Assembly (NCBI RefSeq): GCF_036985595.1
Contig: NZ_BTPU01000023.1
Location: 1 to 64,000, forward strand
DNA length: 64,000 nt
Source: Vallitalea maricola
GTDB taxonomy: Bacteria; Bacillota; Clostridia; Lachnospirales; Vallitaleaceae
Direction of reading: 5' to 3'
A program made the translations under genes and the position numbers. Shown in pieces: positions 26,690-36,483 of the stretch (position 1 is the stretch's first letter; each line of letters opens with the position of its first letter). The notes below the pieces were generated by a model, which had not been told where the DNA came from, searched no databases, and was given only the letters and a program-made list of their open reading frames with translations.

Positions 26690-29035
26690 ATGAAAAAAGT
26701 ATTGAAGAGAGTTATGGCAACAGTATTATGTATTTTAACGTTGTCACAGGGCATTTATGCTAATGAATTAGTTGCTGTGAAAGAGAAAGAAGCGGATAGC
26801 AGCATATTGAAAGTGGATGAGGTTACAGAAATAGTAAAGAAAGAATTAAAAATAGGTAAAGAGTTTGAGTTAGAAGATTCAAGATTATCTACTGATGATT
26901 ATTATCTTAAAAAAGTATGGAACTTGGTATTTAAATCAGATGATAAGAATATTCAGGTTAGAGTTGATGCCGAAACAGGTAAAATCATTGAATTTGAACA
27001 TTGGGGTAGAAACGATGGTGAAGTATTAAAATATACTAAGGAGCAAGTTAGAAAAACAGCTGAAAAGTATATTGATGATAATTATGCTGATATAAAGAAG
27101 GAACTAGTTGAGATAGAAGAAGATAAGTTCAATAGATATATTTCTTATTATGGAAGAGATAATTATGTATTTATTTATGCTAGAAAATTAAGTAATGAAA
27201 TATTTAAAGAAAATTATATATCAATATCTGTATCAGGAATAACTGGTGAAATTACTGGATTCAAAATTGTTTGGGATGATAGTAAATATACTAAGAAAAA
27301 TAGTGAAATCTCTGAAAAAGAAGCGAGACTTATTTTTGAAAAAGAAGATGGACTGAAATTAAAATATATAAAAGTAAACAAAGAAGAGGATAAAAATACT
27401 ATTTTAACTCTAAAACCTGTTTATTATTATGAGATAATAAATTCTGGGCTTCTTGATTCAGTAACTAAAAAATTCTATGATGTGGAAGATATATACTCAT
27501 ATAATAGAGATGAAATAGTTTATAATGACGCTGCAACAAATGAAAAGGAGGCTGGTGGTTTAGATAGGGGTCAAGAAATGATACCTGAGAAAGGTGCAAT
27601 CTCTAGAGAAAAAGCCCAAAAGACTATTGTAGAAAAAATATCAAAAATAACTGATACCAAGAATCTTAATATTAAACGCAGTAATTACCAAGGTTGGTAT
27701 AATGGAATAGACGGTAAATTCTGGAATATGACTTTAGAGAATGATGAAGATAACATATATGTAAATGTAACATTAGATGCAGATTCTGGAAAAATATTAG
27801 AAATAAATTATAATAAATATTCTTATAGGAATAATGACTCAATCAATAGATTAAAATTAGAATTAGCTTCTGGAGAATTAACAAAAGAAGATTTTGAAAC
27901 GAAAGCAAAACTAATGTTAGCTGCAGGTGAAATAACAAAAGAGCAATATGATAATAGATCAAAAGATATTGAAAAAAATGCTAAAATAGATACTGATGCT
28001 CTAAATAAAAAAGCACAAAATATTATGAGTAATATGTTCCCTAATATAGACAAGAAGGATTATTCTATTGATATAGAACCATCACAAGATGAAAATGTTA
28101 AGGCATATGTAAAAGGTACAAGAGTAATTAATGATATTGAATATAATAGAAATGGTTTTTCTATGGAATTTGATGTAGAAACTAATGAAGTAGTAAGATT
28201 TTCATTTGAATGGTTCTACAATATAGAAGTTGAAGAACCAAAAACTATTATTGCTAAAGAAAAAGTAAGTGAAATATTTTATGACCAAGTTGGTTTTGAC
28301 AAAGAGTTAATACAATTAAAAGATAAAGATAAAGAAGAAAAAGAAAATGTTTTATTACCATTAACAGATTTAGCTCTTGTCTATAAATTGAAGCCATATA
28401 GATTCTCATATATTGATGTTGAAAATGGTAAATTATTAGATTATAGCGGAGAAGAATACAAAGATAATGATGAGGCGGAGTATTTTACAGATATAAAAGG
28501 GAATAAATATGAACAATCAATAAAACTTATGAACAAAATGGGATTCATAAGAGAAACTAACGATAAATTTTCACCTAATGCAACACTAACTAAAAAAGAT
28601 GCAATCAAATGGATTGTTCTAACACTATCAAGACAATATGAGTATATACCAAGTGCTAAACGAAATTACTATGGTAATGATGAAATCAGTTTCAAAGATA
28701 TAGATGAAGATGATGAATATTATAGATATGTTGTTGATGCTGTAAGAATGAATATTATTGAAGATGGTAAGTACTTCAATAAAAATCATAAAGTAACTTT
28801 AATGGAAATGACAAAATGGATTATCAATGGTATGGGACAGAAAGATTTAGCTGAGTATACAGATATTTTTGCTAAAGAGCAAGGTGTAGCAGATAATGAT
28901 CAAGGTTATATTGGATTAGCTAAATATTACAAATTAATTGAGGACACTACTAATATCAAAAAAACTAAATCAAGAGCAGAGACGATTGATATTTTATATG
29001 ATTTTATTGCTAATCTAGAAGAAAGTAGTAAATAA
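26690..29035 (+). CDS. Secreted YcdB/YcdC-repeat protein with C-terminal S-layer homology domains
   Basis: ATG 26690 follows TAAGGAGG. The 781-residue product has a signal peptide (VMATVLCILTLSQGIYA). Repeated PepSY-like YcdB units follow (KKVWNLVFKS, RVDAETGKIIEFEHWG, later WNMTLENDEDNIYVNVTLDADSGKILEIN and FSMEFDVETNEVVRFSFEW). The C-terminal ~180 residues contain SLH-type units (YFTDIKGNKYEQSIKLMNKMG..SPNATLTKKDAIKWIV; FKDIDEDDEYYRYVVDAVR), which would bind it to the cell wall. A short internal duplication occurs mid-protein: LASGELTKEDFETKAK and LAAGEITKEQYDNRSK. Function is unknown; PepSY proteins are thought to restrain extracellular proteases. Confidence 0.82.
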   Translation: MKKVLKRVMATVLCILTLSQGIYANELVAVKEKEADSSILKVDEVTEIVKKELKIGKEFELEDSRLSTDDYYLKKVWNLVFKSDDKNIQVRVDAETGKIIEFEHWGRNDGEVLKYTKEQVRKTAEKYIDDNYADIKKELVEIEEDKFNRYISYYGRDNYVFIYARKLSNEIFKENYISISVSGITGEITGFKIVWDDSKYTKKNSEISEKEARLIFEKEDGLKLKYIKVNKEEDKNTILTLKPVYYYEIINSGLLDSVTKKFYDVEDIYSYNRDEIVYNDAATNEKEAGGLDRGQEMIPEKGAISREKAQKTIVEKISKITDTKNLNIKRSNYQGWYNGIDGKFWNMTLENDEDNIYVNVTLDADSGKILEINYNKYSYRNNDSINRLKLELASGELTKEDFETKAKLMLAAGEITKEQYDNRSKDIEKNAKIDTDALNKKAQNIMSNMFPNIDKKDYSIDIEPSQDENVKAYVKGTRVINDIEYNRNGFSMEFDVETNEVVRFSFEWFYNIEVEEPKTIIAKEKVSEIFYDQVGFDKELIQLKDKDKEEKENVLLPLTDLALVYKLKPYRFSYIDVENGKLLDYSGEEYKDNDEAEYFTDIKGNKYEQSIKLMNKMGFIRETNDKFSPNATLTKKDAIKWIVLTLSRQYEYIPSAKRNYYGNDEISFKDIDEDDEYYRYVVDAVRMNIIEDGKYFNKNHKVTLMEMTKWIINGMGQKDLAEYTDIFAKEQGVADNDQGYIGLAKYYKLIEDTTNIKKTKSRAETIDILYDFIANLEESSK

Positions 29036-29097
29036 ATAATTTTATGAGGGGAGTTAACTTAGGTTCATAATGACCTAAGAAAGTAATTATATTAAGA

Positions 29098-29130
29098 GGG
29101 AATAGACTTTGTTAGGTCTATTCCCTTATA
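29098..29130. terminator. Bidirectional terminator between convergent genes
   Basis: GGGAATAGAC (29098-29107) pairs perfectly with GTCTATTCCC (29116-29125), with a T-rich run after it on the plus strand. It overlaps the stop codon of the minus-strand AraC gene. Confidence 0.75.
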
Positions 29131-30020
29131 TTATTTTTACGATAACTTATGGGAGAATATCCTGTAAGTTTTTTCATTTGTTTACTAAAATAGTATTGGT
29201 CATTATAACCGATGACTTCTGATATTTCTTTAATGGTTAGGCTGCTATATATCAGAAGCTGTTTTGCTTTTTTTATACGATACATATTAAGATATGTAAT
29301 AATGCTTTTACCTGTATTGAACTTGAATATTTTACTAATATAATCTTTACTTAGACCAATATAATTAGAGATTTCCTCAACACTCAATTTTTCATAATAA
29401 TGGTGTTTTATATACTCAAGAATCAGGTTAGTGATATCTTTTTGAGTATTGATAGGTGGTTCCACATCTGGACATATTTGTTCTAGGATACATTTGAAAA
29501 GTTGCAGCAAATAGATTTTGCAATCAAATTGCCAGTAAAAATGTTTTGAATTATAAGAATCAATTATTGACATATACAAGTGCTTTATTTTTTCAGGATT
29601 CTTGACTACTAGATAATCAGGGAACTCCAAACCATTAGAAAATATGATATTAGGTCTGATTAAATAATCATCTGGCAGGCGATCACTAAATAACAAATGA
29701 CTTTTTTCAGTAAGATATTTATTAATGTGTTGATCACCATCAAAATAGATGAAATCAAAATGAATCCAATATATTTCAGGAGTTTGTTTTTTATCAAACC
29801 ATAATCTAGTAGGGGTATTAGGTTTAACCAATACAAGGGTGCCTTTTTTTATATGTTTGTAATTACCTTTAATTGTCATATAGGCTTCACCTTTATTACA
29901 GTAAAACATCTCATAATCGTAGATTTTACGCTCATGATCGGGCCAATTATCTTTTTGGTAACCAGCTTGTCTCACAAATGGATTTATGTCATTCAAATCA
30001 ACAATTATAGTCTTATCCAT
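29118..30020 (-). CDS. AraC-family transcriptional regulator with cupin-like sensor
   Basis: The start is ATG at 30020, 9 nt from AAAGG; the GTG at 30029 overlaps that site. The 300-residue protein has an N-terminal AraC ligand-binding cupin (YDYEMFYCNKGEAYMTIKG, GTLVLVKPNTPTRLWF, IYWIHFDFIYF). The C-terminal double helix-turn-helix ends with IGYNDQYYFSKQMKKLTGYSPISYRK. It is divergent from the GH35 beta-galactosidase, with 217 bases between starts, so it probably activates that gene in response to a galactoside. GTTGTT...AACAAC at 30120-30139 is a weak candidate binding site. Confidence 0.9.
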   Translation of the reverse strand: MDKTIIVDLNDINPFVRQAGYQKDNWPDHERKIYDYEMFYCNKGEAYMTIKGNYKHIKKGTLVLVKPNTPTRLWFDKKQTPEIYWIHFDFIYFDGDQHINKYLTEKSHLLFSDRLPDDYLIRPNIIFSNGLEFPDYLVVKNPEKIKHLYMSIIDSYNSKHFYWQFDCKIYLLQLFKCILEQICPDVEPPINTQKDITNLILEYIKHHYYEKLSVEEISNYIGLSKDYISKIFKFNTGKSIITYLNMYRIKKAKQLLIYSSLTIKEISEVIGYNDQYYFSKQMKKLTGYSPISYRKNNIRE

Positions 30021-30237
30021 ACCTATCACCTTTCCTATTAGATATCTTATTATTATAGCATAATCAATCTAGATGGTTAAGAGAATTACAAGATTAGTCA
30101 TAAATAATTAGAGTTACCTGTTGTTACCCTTTGAACAACAACGGAATAATACAAAAAATAATTGGATTATCTATTTTATAATTTCTACAAGACATTATAA
30201 TGAGTATTAATAACTTATAAATTTAAGGAGTGGTTGT

Positions 30238-31986
30238 ATGGCTAGATTGGAAATAAAAAACAAAGAGTTTCATTATAATGGGGAACCTATAAGAATTATA
30301 TCAGGAGCAATTCATTATTTTAGAACAGTTCCTGAATATTGGGAAGATCGATTGAAGAAGTTAAAGGCTTGTGGATTCAATACAGTTGAGACATATGTGG
30401 CTTGGAATATTCATGAACCAAAAGAAGGAGAATTCAATTTTGAAGGTATAGCAAATATAACAAGATTCGTAAAAATAGCTGAAGAGTTAGGGCTAATGGT
30501 AATAATTCGTCCTGGACCTTATATCTGTGCAGAATGGGAATTAGGCGGGTTACCTAGTTGGCTATTAAAATATCCTGACATAAAATTAAGATGTTATAAC
30601 AGAACATATCTTGATAAAGTGGATGCTTTTTATAATAAGCTTCTACCATTATTGAAACCATTATTATGTACTAATGGCGGTCCTATAATAGCTTTTCAGA
30701 TAGAAAATGAATATGGAAGTTATGGTAACGATAAAAAATACTTGAATTATCTAAGAGAAAGTCTGATAAATAGAGGTATTGATGTAATGTTGTTCACTTC
30801 AGATGGACCTACGGATATAATGCTTCAAGGAGGAACATTGCCTGAAATTTATAAAACTGCAAATTTTGGCTCTCGTCCAGAAGAAGCTTTTGATAAGCTG
30901 GGAGAATATGAGAAAAAAGGTCCAATGATGTGTATGGAATTTTGGAATGGTTGGTTTGACCATTGGGGTAGTGAACATTATACAAGAGAGCCCCAAGATG
31001 TAGTTAAAGATTTTGATTCATTGCTAGAAATGAACGGTAATGTTAATTTCTATATGTTCCATGGTGGAACTAATTTTGGATTTTATAATGGTGCTAATTA
31101 TGATAAGGGAAAATTATTGCCAACTACAACAAGTTATGATTATGATGCTTTATTAACAGAAGCAGGAGATATGACAGAAAAATATTATGCTGTTAAAAAT
31201 ACCATAGCTTTTTATTTCAATATCCATAATGATATAGAAGTTGAAAACACTAAGAAGATAGCTTATGGGAAAGTAAAGATGGAGGAGCAAGCTGAGTTAT
31301 TTGAACAGTTGAATATATTATCTAATCCTGTTGAGAATGCTACTCCATTACCAATGGAAAAATTAGATCAAAGTTACGGTTTTACATTATATAGAACAAA
31401 AGTAACTGGTCCAAAAGGTAATGTGAAATTAACAATCAATAAATGTAATGATAGAGGAATTATTTATCTAGATGGTAAGTTTCAAGGTATCATTGATAGA
31501 ACTGAGCAAGTTGATAAAAAGATAGATATTATCATTGATAAAGAGGAAATGGTGTTAGATATACTTGTAGAAAATCTTGGAAGAGTAAACTATGGTACTC
31601 TCCTAGGTGAATACAATGGTATAACAGATAATGTACTTCTTGATTACCAACAGCAATTTGGTTGGGTCATGTATCCAATAGAGCTTAATAATATTGATAA
31701 TATACAGTATAGTACTATTAAAGAACAAAGAACTCCATGTTTTTATAAGGGTTCATTTAACATAGATGAGATAGCTGATACTTTTATATTAATGGATAAC
31801 TGGAAAAAGGGTATTGTATACATTAATGGATTCAACTTAGGCAGATATTGGGAAAAAGTACCTCAGAGAACATTATATGTACCTGCACCAATATTAAGAA
31901 TGGGTAGGAATGAAGTGGTAATATTTGAATTGCATGGACATGATAGTGATGATGTAACATTGATGGATAGACCTAAATTTGATTAA
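30238..31986 (+). CDS. Glycoside hydrolase family 35 beta-galactosidase
   Basis: A 582-residue protein, ATG 30238 after AAGGAG, without a signal peptide. The GH35 barrel has the family texts ISGAIHYFR, RPGPYICAEWELGGLPSWLL, acid/base Glu158 in IENEYGSYG, and nucleophile Glu234 in CMEFWNGWFDHWG. C-terminal beta-sandwich domains follow, with the typical ending DNWKKGIVYINGFNLGRYWEKVPQRTLYVPAPIL. It hydrolyses terminal beta-galactose from oligosaccharides in the cytoplasm. It stands alone in its transcript, with a strong terminator 35 bases after the stop, and is controlled most likely by the divergent AraC gene. Confidence 0.94.
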   Translation: MARLEIKNKEFHYNGEPIRIISGAIHYFRTVPEYWEDRLKKLKACGFNTVETYVAWNIHEPKEGEFNFEGIANITRFVKIAEELGLMVIIRPGPYICAEWELGGLPSWLLKYPDIKLRCYNRTYLDKVDAFYNKLLPLLKPLLCTNGGPIIAFQIENEYGSYGNDKKYLNYLRESLINRGIDVMLFTSDGPTDIMLQGGTLPEIYKTANFGSRPEEAFDKLGEYEKKGPMMCMEFWNGWFDHWGSEHYTREPQDVVKDFDSLLEMNGNVNFYMFHGGTNFGFYNGANYDKGKLLPTTTSYDYDALLTEAGDMTEKYYAVKNTIAFYFNIHNDIEVENTKKIAYGKVKMEEQAELFEQLNILSNPVENATPLPMEKLDQSYGFTLYRTKVTGPKGNVKLTINKCNDRGIIYLDGKFQGIIDRTEQVDKKIDIIIDKEEMVLDILVENLGRVNYGTLLGEYNGITDNVLLDYQQQFGWVMYPIELNNIDNIQYSTIKEQRTPCFYKGSFNIDEIADTFILMDNWKKGIVYINGFNLGRYWEKVPQRTLYVPAPILRMGRNEVVIFELHGHDSDDVTLMDRPKFD

Positions 31987-32020
31987 TTTTAACTGATTTA
32001 TAGTGTATTTTCTTAAGTAT

Positions 32021-32060
32021 AAAGATTACTTTGTTTTGTATGGACAAAGTAATCTTTTTA
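32021..32060 (+). terminator. Intrinsic terminator after the GH35 gene
   Basis: AAAGATTACTTTG (32021-32033) pairs perfectly with CAAAGTAATCTTT (32045-32057) and runs into TTTTT. Confidence 0.92.
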
Positions 32061-32410
32061 TCGGCTTGATTTAGTTATGTATATTGAGGATATTGATAAT
32101 AGTTGGTATAATAAAGTTAGTATTATAAAATAAAAAGGTAATAAGTACTAAAATAATTGTTGAAAATAGGTATAATTTACTAAAAGAATTTATTATAACG
32201 TTGTTTGGTGATTGGATTTTATATAGTTTAAGTATTAAAAATATAAAATAATTAATAATTTCATAGAAAAAGTTTGAATTATATTTTAAGTACAAAAGGA
32301 TATGTAGATTAAGACAGTACTTGACAAATCATGGTAACTAATGAGAAAATAGCTATACATAGTCTTTAATTGATAGGATAACGTAATATTTACTACAAGG
32401 GAGTGGCACT
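32061..32410. other. AT-rich intergenic stretch before the ECF sigma gene
   Basis: No credible ORF or repeat is visible. TTGACA occurs at 32321 and TATACA at 32354, but they are 27 bases apart, so this is not a normal sigma-A promoter. An ECF-type self-activated promoter near 32330-32370 is possible but no consensus can be fixed. Confidence 0.4.
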
Positions 32411-32959
32411 ATGTACAAGATGGATAACTATAACGATGATTTGTATCAATACTTGTTTGATAAATATTATAGACTTGTTTATACAACTGCATATAGAATA
32501 GTAAAGAATAAGGAAGACTGTGAGGAAATAACTCAAGATGCTTTTAGCATTGGATTTAAGAATATGAACAAAATTAAGAATTTTGACCATTTTAGAAATT
32601 ATATTTTAAAAGCTGCCTATAATATAGCAATTACAAAGGCTAAGAAAAATACTGCTCGTAACAATTTATTTCCTACAACCATCAATGAGGAAATAAGTAG
32701 TGATAAAGATATTATAGGAGAGGCTTTTGAAGATATTTACGTAGAACAAATTATGGACAAGTTACCTCATGTTGATAGAGAGGTAATGTTGTTAAGCATT
32801 CAGGGGTATAAAGTTAGGGAAATTGCTCAACTATTAAGCATATCTGTACCAAATGCAAAAGTTAAATTGCATAGGACAAGAAAATTACTAATGCAGAATA
32901 TGAAGGGGGAGTTAATTTATGAGAAACAGCAACAACAGCAACAAAAACAAAGCGTATAG
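32411..32959 (+). CDS. ECF-type RNA polymerase sigma factor
   Basis: A 182-residue sigma-70 family protein, ATG 32411 after AAGGGAG. Region 2 is at the N-terminus (LFDKYYRLVYTTAYRIVKNKEDCEEITQDAFSIGFKNM), and region 4 is LPHVDREVMLLSIQGYKVREIAQLLSISVPNAKVKLHRTRKLL, the usual ECF pattern. The C-terminus ends in a run of Gln residues. The next gene overlaps it by 41 bases and encodes a membrane protein suited to be its anti-sigma factor. The signal and regulon are unknown. Confidence 0.92.
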   Translation: MYKMDNYNDDLYQYLFDKYYRLVYTTAYRIVKNKEDCEEITQDAFSIGFKNMNKIKNFDHFRNYILKAAYNIAITKAKKNTARNNLFPTTINEEISSDKDIIGEAFEDIYVEQIMDKLPHVDREVMLLSIQGYKVREIAQLLSISVPNAKVKLHRTRKLLMQNMKGELIYEKQQQQQQKQSV

Positions 32960-33638
32960 TGAATTAGATGAAAAATTAAAGATTCATCTAGAAAACAGTA
33001 TGAATAATGTACATATTGATGAGGATGCAAAAAATAAAATATGGAATAATCTAAGTAAGGAAATACATGAAGAACAATTAAAAAAGAAATTTAGGGTTAG
33101 AAGAACTTATAAAGCTGTAGTTACAGCGTGTATAGTGATAGTAGCATTGGTCACAGTTGATTTATCTAGTAACGCAAGTTTATTCAAAAGGTTACTAACT
33201 AGTGTAAGTGGTAATACAATCCAATTCCATTCAAGGGACTCTAAACCTTATGAAGAAAATAGAGATTCAGAGCTGGATGCTAAGGTAGCGGAGATTAATG
33301 AAAAAAATGGTAGTGAATTTATTTCACCTGTATTACCTGACAATTATACTCTTCAAAATGTAAATGATAATATAAATTTGTTAGTAATAACTTTGGTAGA
33401 TAATAATAACAATCAATTATTAATTAAACAGAAAGATGTAAGGTTGAGTGAAACAGGTACAATAGCCAATTATAATTCGCTTCAATTTAATAAAAAAACC
33501 GTTAATAAGAATGGTATTGAATATACTATGCTAAACGGTGATAATTTAAATATAGGTATATTTGTTAAGGGAGATATTGAGTTTGAAGTTATTGGAATAG
33601 ATTATTCTATAGTTTTTGAAACTACATTATCTTTATAA
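32919..33638 (+). CDS. Probable membrane anti-sigma factor
   Basis: ATG 32919 follows AAGGGGGAG and overlaps the sigma gene by 41 bases, indicating coupled translation. The 239-residue product has a cytoplasmic N-terminal ~60 residues, one transmembrane helix (AVVTACIVIVALVTVDLSS, about 64-82) and an extracellular C-terminal domain resembling the DUF4367 type (FISPVLPDNYTLQNVNDNINLLVITLVDNNNNQLLIKQ). That layout is usual for anti-sigma factors that hold an ECF sigma until an envelope signal arrives. No zinc-binding HxxxCxxC motif is present, so the zinc-type ASD mechanism is excluded. Confidence 0.7.
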   Translation: MRNSNNSNKNKAYSELDEKLKIHLENSMNNVHIDEDAKNKIWNNLSKEIHEEQLKKKFRVRRTYKAVVTACIVIVALVTVDLSSNASLFKRLLTSVSGNTIQFHSRDSKPYEENRDSELDAKVAEINEKNGSEFISPVLPDNYTLQNVNDNINLLVITLVDNNNNQLLIKQKDVRLSETGTIANYNSLQFNKKTVNKNGIEYTMLNGDNLNIGIFVKGDIEFEVIGIDYSIVFETTLSL

Positions 33639-33646
33639 TATTCTAG

Positions 33647-33675
33647 AAAGGGATGAATTTAATTCACCCCTTTTT
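33647..33675. terminator. Terminator shared by convergent sigma/anti-sigma and secreted-protein genes
   Basis: AAAGGGATGAATT pairs with AATTCACCCCTTT with one mismatch, flanked by A and T runs, in the 46-base gap between convergent stops. Confidence 0.75.
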
Positions 33676-33684
33676 CATTTTATA

Positions 33685-34143
33685 TTATTTAGCTGTAACT
33701 TCAGGTGAGGTAATTATTTTAGCATAAGTTTCACCATCAACTGTAGCATAATGATAAGTTTTTACTCTGTATTTAGCCCCAATTGTTTGAGATGAATAAG
33801 TAGGATACTTACTAATGCTACTAGTATTATATGAAGTATAAGAATAAGTTTTTATTGTTGACCAAGAACCATTTTTGTTTTCTTGTAAGTTAATTTGTAA
33901 CTCTAATTCATCACATGTTTGATTAGAAAATGTATTGCTATCAATTACTAGATAACCATTTGAAGAACTTATACTATCTGTACAATAAGATAATGGGTCA
34001 TCAGCTGTATCTAATGTAGCTCTAAGTAGTGTATTACCAATTCTTGATTCTTCCACTATCATATGATCTCCTTGTGCATTAACTCCTACTGATAATACTG
34101 ATGTTAATAAAACTGTTAATAATAATAATTTAATCTTTCTCAT
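33685..34143 (-). CDS. Small secreted protein of unknown function
   Basis: A 152-residue protein with a clear signal peptide (IKLLLLTVLLTSVLSVGVNA, cut near AQG). ATG 34143 lies after AAAGGAATGATTACAA. The mature part is Ser/Thr/Tyr-rich and beta-predicted (YLVIDSNTFSNQTCDELELQINLQE, WSTIKTYSYTSYNTSSISK, YRVKTYHYATVDGETYAKI) with two cysteines that could form a disulfide. It resembles small secreted proteins of Clostridia grouped as DUF6147, but this is a low-confidence recollection. It converges on the ECF sigma operon. Confidence 0.65.
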   Translation of the reverse strand: MRKIKLLLLTVLLTSVLSVGVNAQGDHMIVEESRIGNTLLRATLDTADDPLSYCTDSISSSNGYLVIDSNTFSNQTCDELELQINLQENKNGSWSTIKTYSYTSYNTSSISKYPTYSSQTIGAKYRVKTYHYATVDGETYAKIITSPEVTAK

Positions 34144-34602
34144 TTGTAATCATTCCTTTTCTTATTTATTTTATATTTTTTTTATCATAAAAACCTCTAC
34201 ATTTATATAAGGGCAAAAAGTCTTAAAAGGTTACAAAAATATTTAAAAAAATTCTTTTTCTACGCAATTAGTAAATTGTATGCTGCAAATAAAAGTGTCG
34301 ATTATTGTTGAATCTATGCCTGTCTTCAAGTAATAAGAAATGATTTAAAAAAGTTTAAGTTTAATAATTGATAATTTTTGTATTAATTTTCCTATATATA
34401 CATATAGGGTATATTATAAATCAATTAATACTATAAATCAACAATAATTATATAATAATCTTAATATTGTAATAATATTATATTATTGTTATATTGAGAA
34501 AGATGTATAACATTTATAGAATTAATACAATCAAGAATTAATATATGTGTTAAAAGGAGTCTGAATCAGTAAACAGGTAATAGTACCTATTTCTAAAATA
34601 TG
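34144..34602. other. Very AT-rich intergenic region, no gene seen
   Basis: This 459-base gap separates two minus-strand genes. It contains short AT-rich inverted repeats (34440-34500) and a small GGTA-ATAG-TACC palindrome near 34576. No ORF with a ribosome site was found on either strand; an AAAAGGAG at 34552 is not followed by a usable start. Confidence 0.5.
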
Positions 34603-36120
34603 TCAAGAAATTTTTTTATTCATTGAGTCTAATATTGATTTATTATCAAAATGATTAGGATTTTTCTTTCTTAATTCAAGTTCATCCAATATCATGGAAT
34701 AAACATTTTCATTGATAAAATATTTTTTTGTAATAATATAATAAACAATAATTGCCAATATCAATGGAACAATAGCTATTCCTATACGTAAAATCAATAG
34801 CATATTATCAGTGGCAGTAGCAATTATAGCATTAGCTTCTTGACTTCTCATACTTTCTGAAATTCCCACTGATGACTCAAGATCTGAAATCTTTTGTGAA
34901 AGACCATAAATACCACTTGAGATTAAAACAATGGTTACTATAGATTGCTGAACAGCTCCAGAAATCTTTGCAGTTAAAGGTCTTAATGAAAATGATACTG
35001 ATTCATTTCTCTCACCAGTCAAATATTCATCATATTCTATAGTATTTGAAAATTGAACTAAGATAACTAAATAGATTAATCCGTATCCACCAAAAATAAG
35101 TATTCCACCAATACAAAAAGTTATGATACTATGAGGAAGAATAGGAATGTAACCTGTCAAGAAAAATACTATATATCCAATGATACTTAATCTAAAAGCA
35201 TGTTTTACAATTTGCATACGATTGAATTTTTTAGTCAGTATAGGGTAAAGAGCTGTAGAAATCAAAGAAACAAGAGCGTATACTGCAATAAAGATAGTCA
35301 TGTTCTTTCCATCATATCCAAATTCAAAGTAGAACATATTTATTCCAAGAGCATTAATAATTGATTGCAATAAATAATGGAAGAATAAAGCAATAGTTAT
35401 CCATAATAATTGATCATTGCTTTTAATCATCTTGAACATCTTAGAAAAGGATACTTTTGGTTTATCATTCAAGACTCTTTCAGGTTTTTCTTTTACCAAT
35501 AATACACAAATGATTTGACATACAATGAATAGAAGACCAACAAAGATAGCAATATTTCTATAAGCTGTGACCATATTTCCAGTAGTTAGGATAGGAACTA
35601 ATCCACCCACAAAAAAAGCACCAACGTTAGCAAAGAGTGCAACTAAAGTTGTAAGCTGATCTCTAGTTCTTGGCTGACTTGATAAGGAGGGTAACATTGA
35701 CCAGTAGGCAATATCATTCATGGTAAATGTCATGCCCCATAGTAAATAAGCTATTCCGAAGAAACATACAAAACCCCAGCCCTCAGGTCTAATCATGAAT
35801 AGAGACATTATAATGAATCCATTAATTATAGCTCCTATAAATATCCATGGTTTAAATTTTCCCCACTTCGTATGAGTATTTTCTATTATCATACCCATTA
35901 GTGGGTCATTAACACCGTCCCATATCCTGCATAGAACGATTATGACTGTCAGAGCACTAAATTGGGATACACTAAGCCCCATAGTAAACTGTATGTAGGT
36001 TAATAAAAATAATGAGACTAAATTAAAAGCCGCATCTCGTCCAATACCTGTTGAAGAAAACACCCATTTTGAAACACTATCAACATCACAAACATAATTT
36101 GTTCTACCTAGATTTTTCAT
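34603..36120 (-). CDS. GPH-family sugar:cation symporter (MelB-like)
   Basis: A 505-residue integral membrane protein with about twelve transmembrane segments. The GPH family pattern is present: GIGRDAAFNLVSLFLLTYIQF near the N-terminus, then RIWDGVNDPLMGMIIENTHTKWGKFKPWIFIGAI and the cytoplasmic loop between helices 6 and 7 (LLVKEKPERVLNDKPKVSFSKM). These transporters couple sugar or glycoside uptake to Na+ or H+. The Asp in RIWDGVNDP is the conserved cation-site Asp of the family. It is a single-gene transcript driven by a promoter at 36256-36283. The sugar is unknown; a galactoside or glucuronide are the usual family substrates. Confidence 0.9.
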   Translation of the reverse strand: MKNLGRTNYVCDVDSVSKWVFSSTGIGRDAAFNLVSLFLLTYIQFTMGLSVSQFSALTVIIVLCRIWDGVNDPLMGMIIENTHTKWGKFKPWIFIGAIINGFIIMSLFMIRPEGWGFVCFFGIAYLLWGMTFTMNDIAYWSMLPSLSSQPRTRDQLTTLVALFANVGAFFVGGLVPILTTGNMVTAYRNIAIFVGLLFIVCQIICVLLVKEKPERVLNDKPKVSFSKMFKMIKSNDQLLWITIALFFHYLLQSIINALGINMFYFEFGYDGKNMTIFIAVYALVSLISTALYPILTKKFNRMQIVKHAFRLSIIGYIVFFLTGYIPILPHSIITFCIGGILIFGGYGLIYLVILVQFSNTIEYDEYLTGERNESVSFSLRPLTAKISGAVQQSIVTIVLISSGIYGLSQKISDLESSVGISESMRSQEANAIIATATDNMLLILRIGIAIVPLILAIIVYYIITKKYFINENVYSMILDELELRKKNPNHFDNKSILDSMNKKIS

Positions 36121-36154
36121 AGTATTCCCCCAAGAAATTTATTTTTTAACCTAT

Positions 36155-36283
36155 GATTAATTCACAAAAAGCAATAGTTGACTCCTTTCAGGATGATATA
36201 TTGTGTGTTAATACAATGATTCTTACTTTTTGCTGATTAATCTACCTATACAAAAATTATAGCAGATAACAATATTTTGTCAA
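36155..36283 (-). promoter_or_regulatory. Promoter and inverted repeat upstream of the GPH symporter
   Basis: On the minus strand, TTGACA (36283-36278) and TATAAT (36261-36256) are 16 bases apart. Downstream, GATTAAT(N3)CAAAAAG (36155-36171) is an imperfect inverted repeat (14 of 17) of 36226-36242, the nearer arm lying next to the transcription start, as in operator pairs that loop. Nothing recognisable lies in 36284-36483. Confidence 0.5.
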
Positions 36284-36483
36284 ATTGTGCATATAACCTA
36301 TTTTAGTTAAATAATTTACATAAATAACTATTATTAATTAAGATATTATGCAATATGTATCGTAATAATAAAATAAAAAAATATGTATTAATGTTACAAA
36401 GATTAGATAATAATTATTAATATTACTAGTTCTTTGTTTTGTTATTAATACATATTTATAAAAAGGTATAAATAATAGTTGTA

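Noticed and set aside
32321..32359. Sigma-A promoter for the ECF sigma gene
   Set aside because: TTGACA and TATACA are 27 bases apart, too far for sigma-A.
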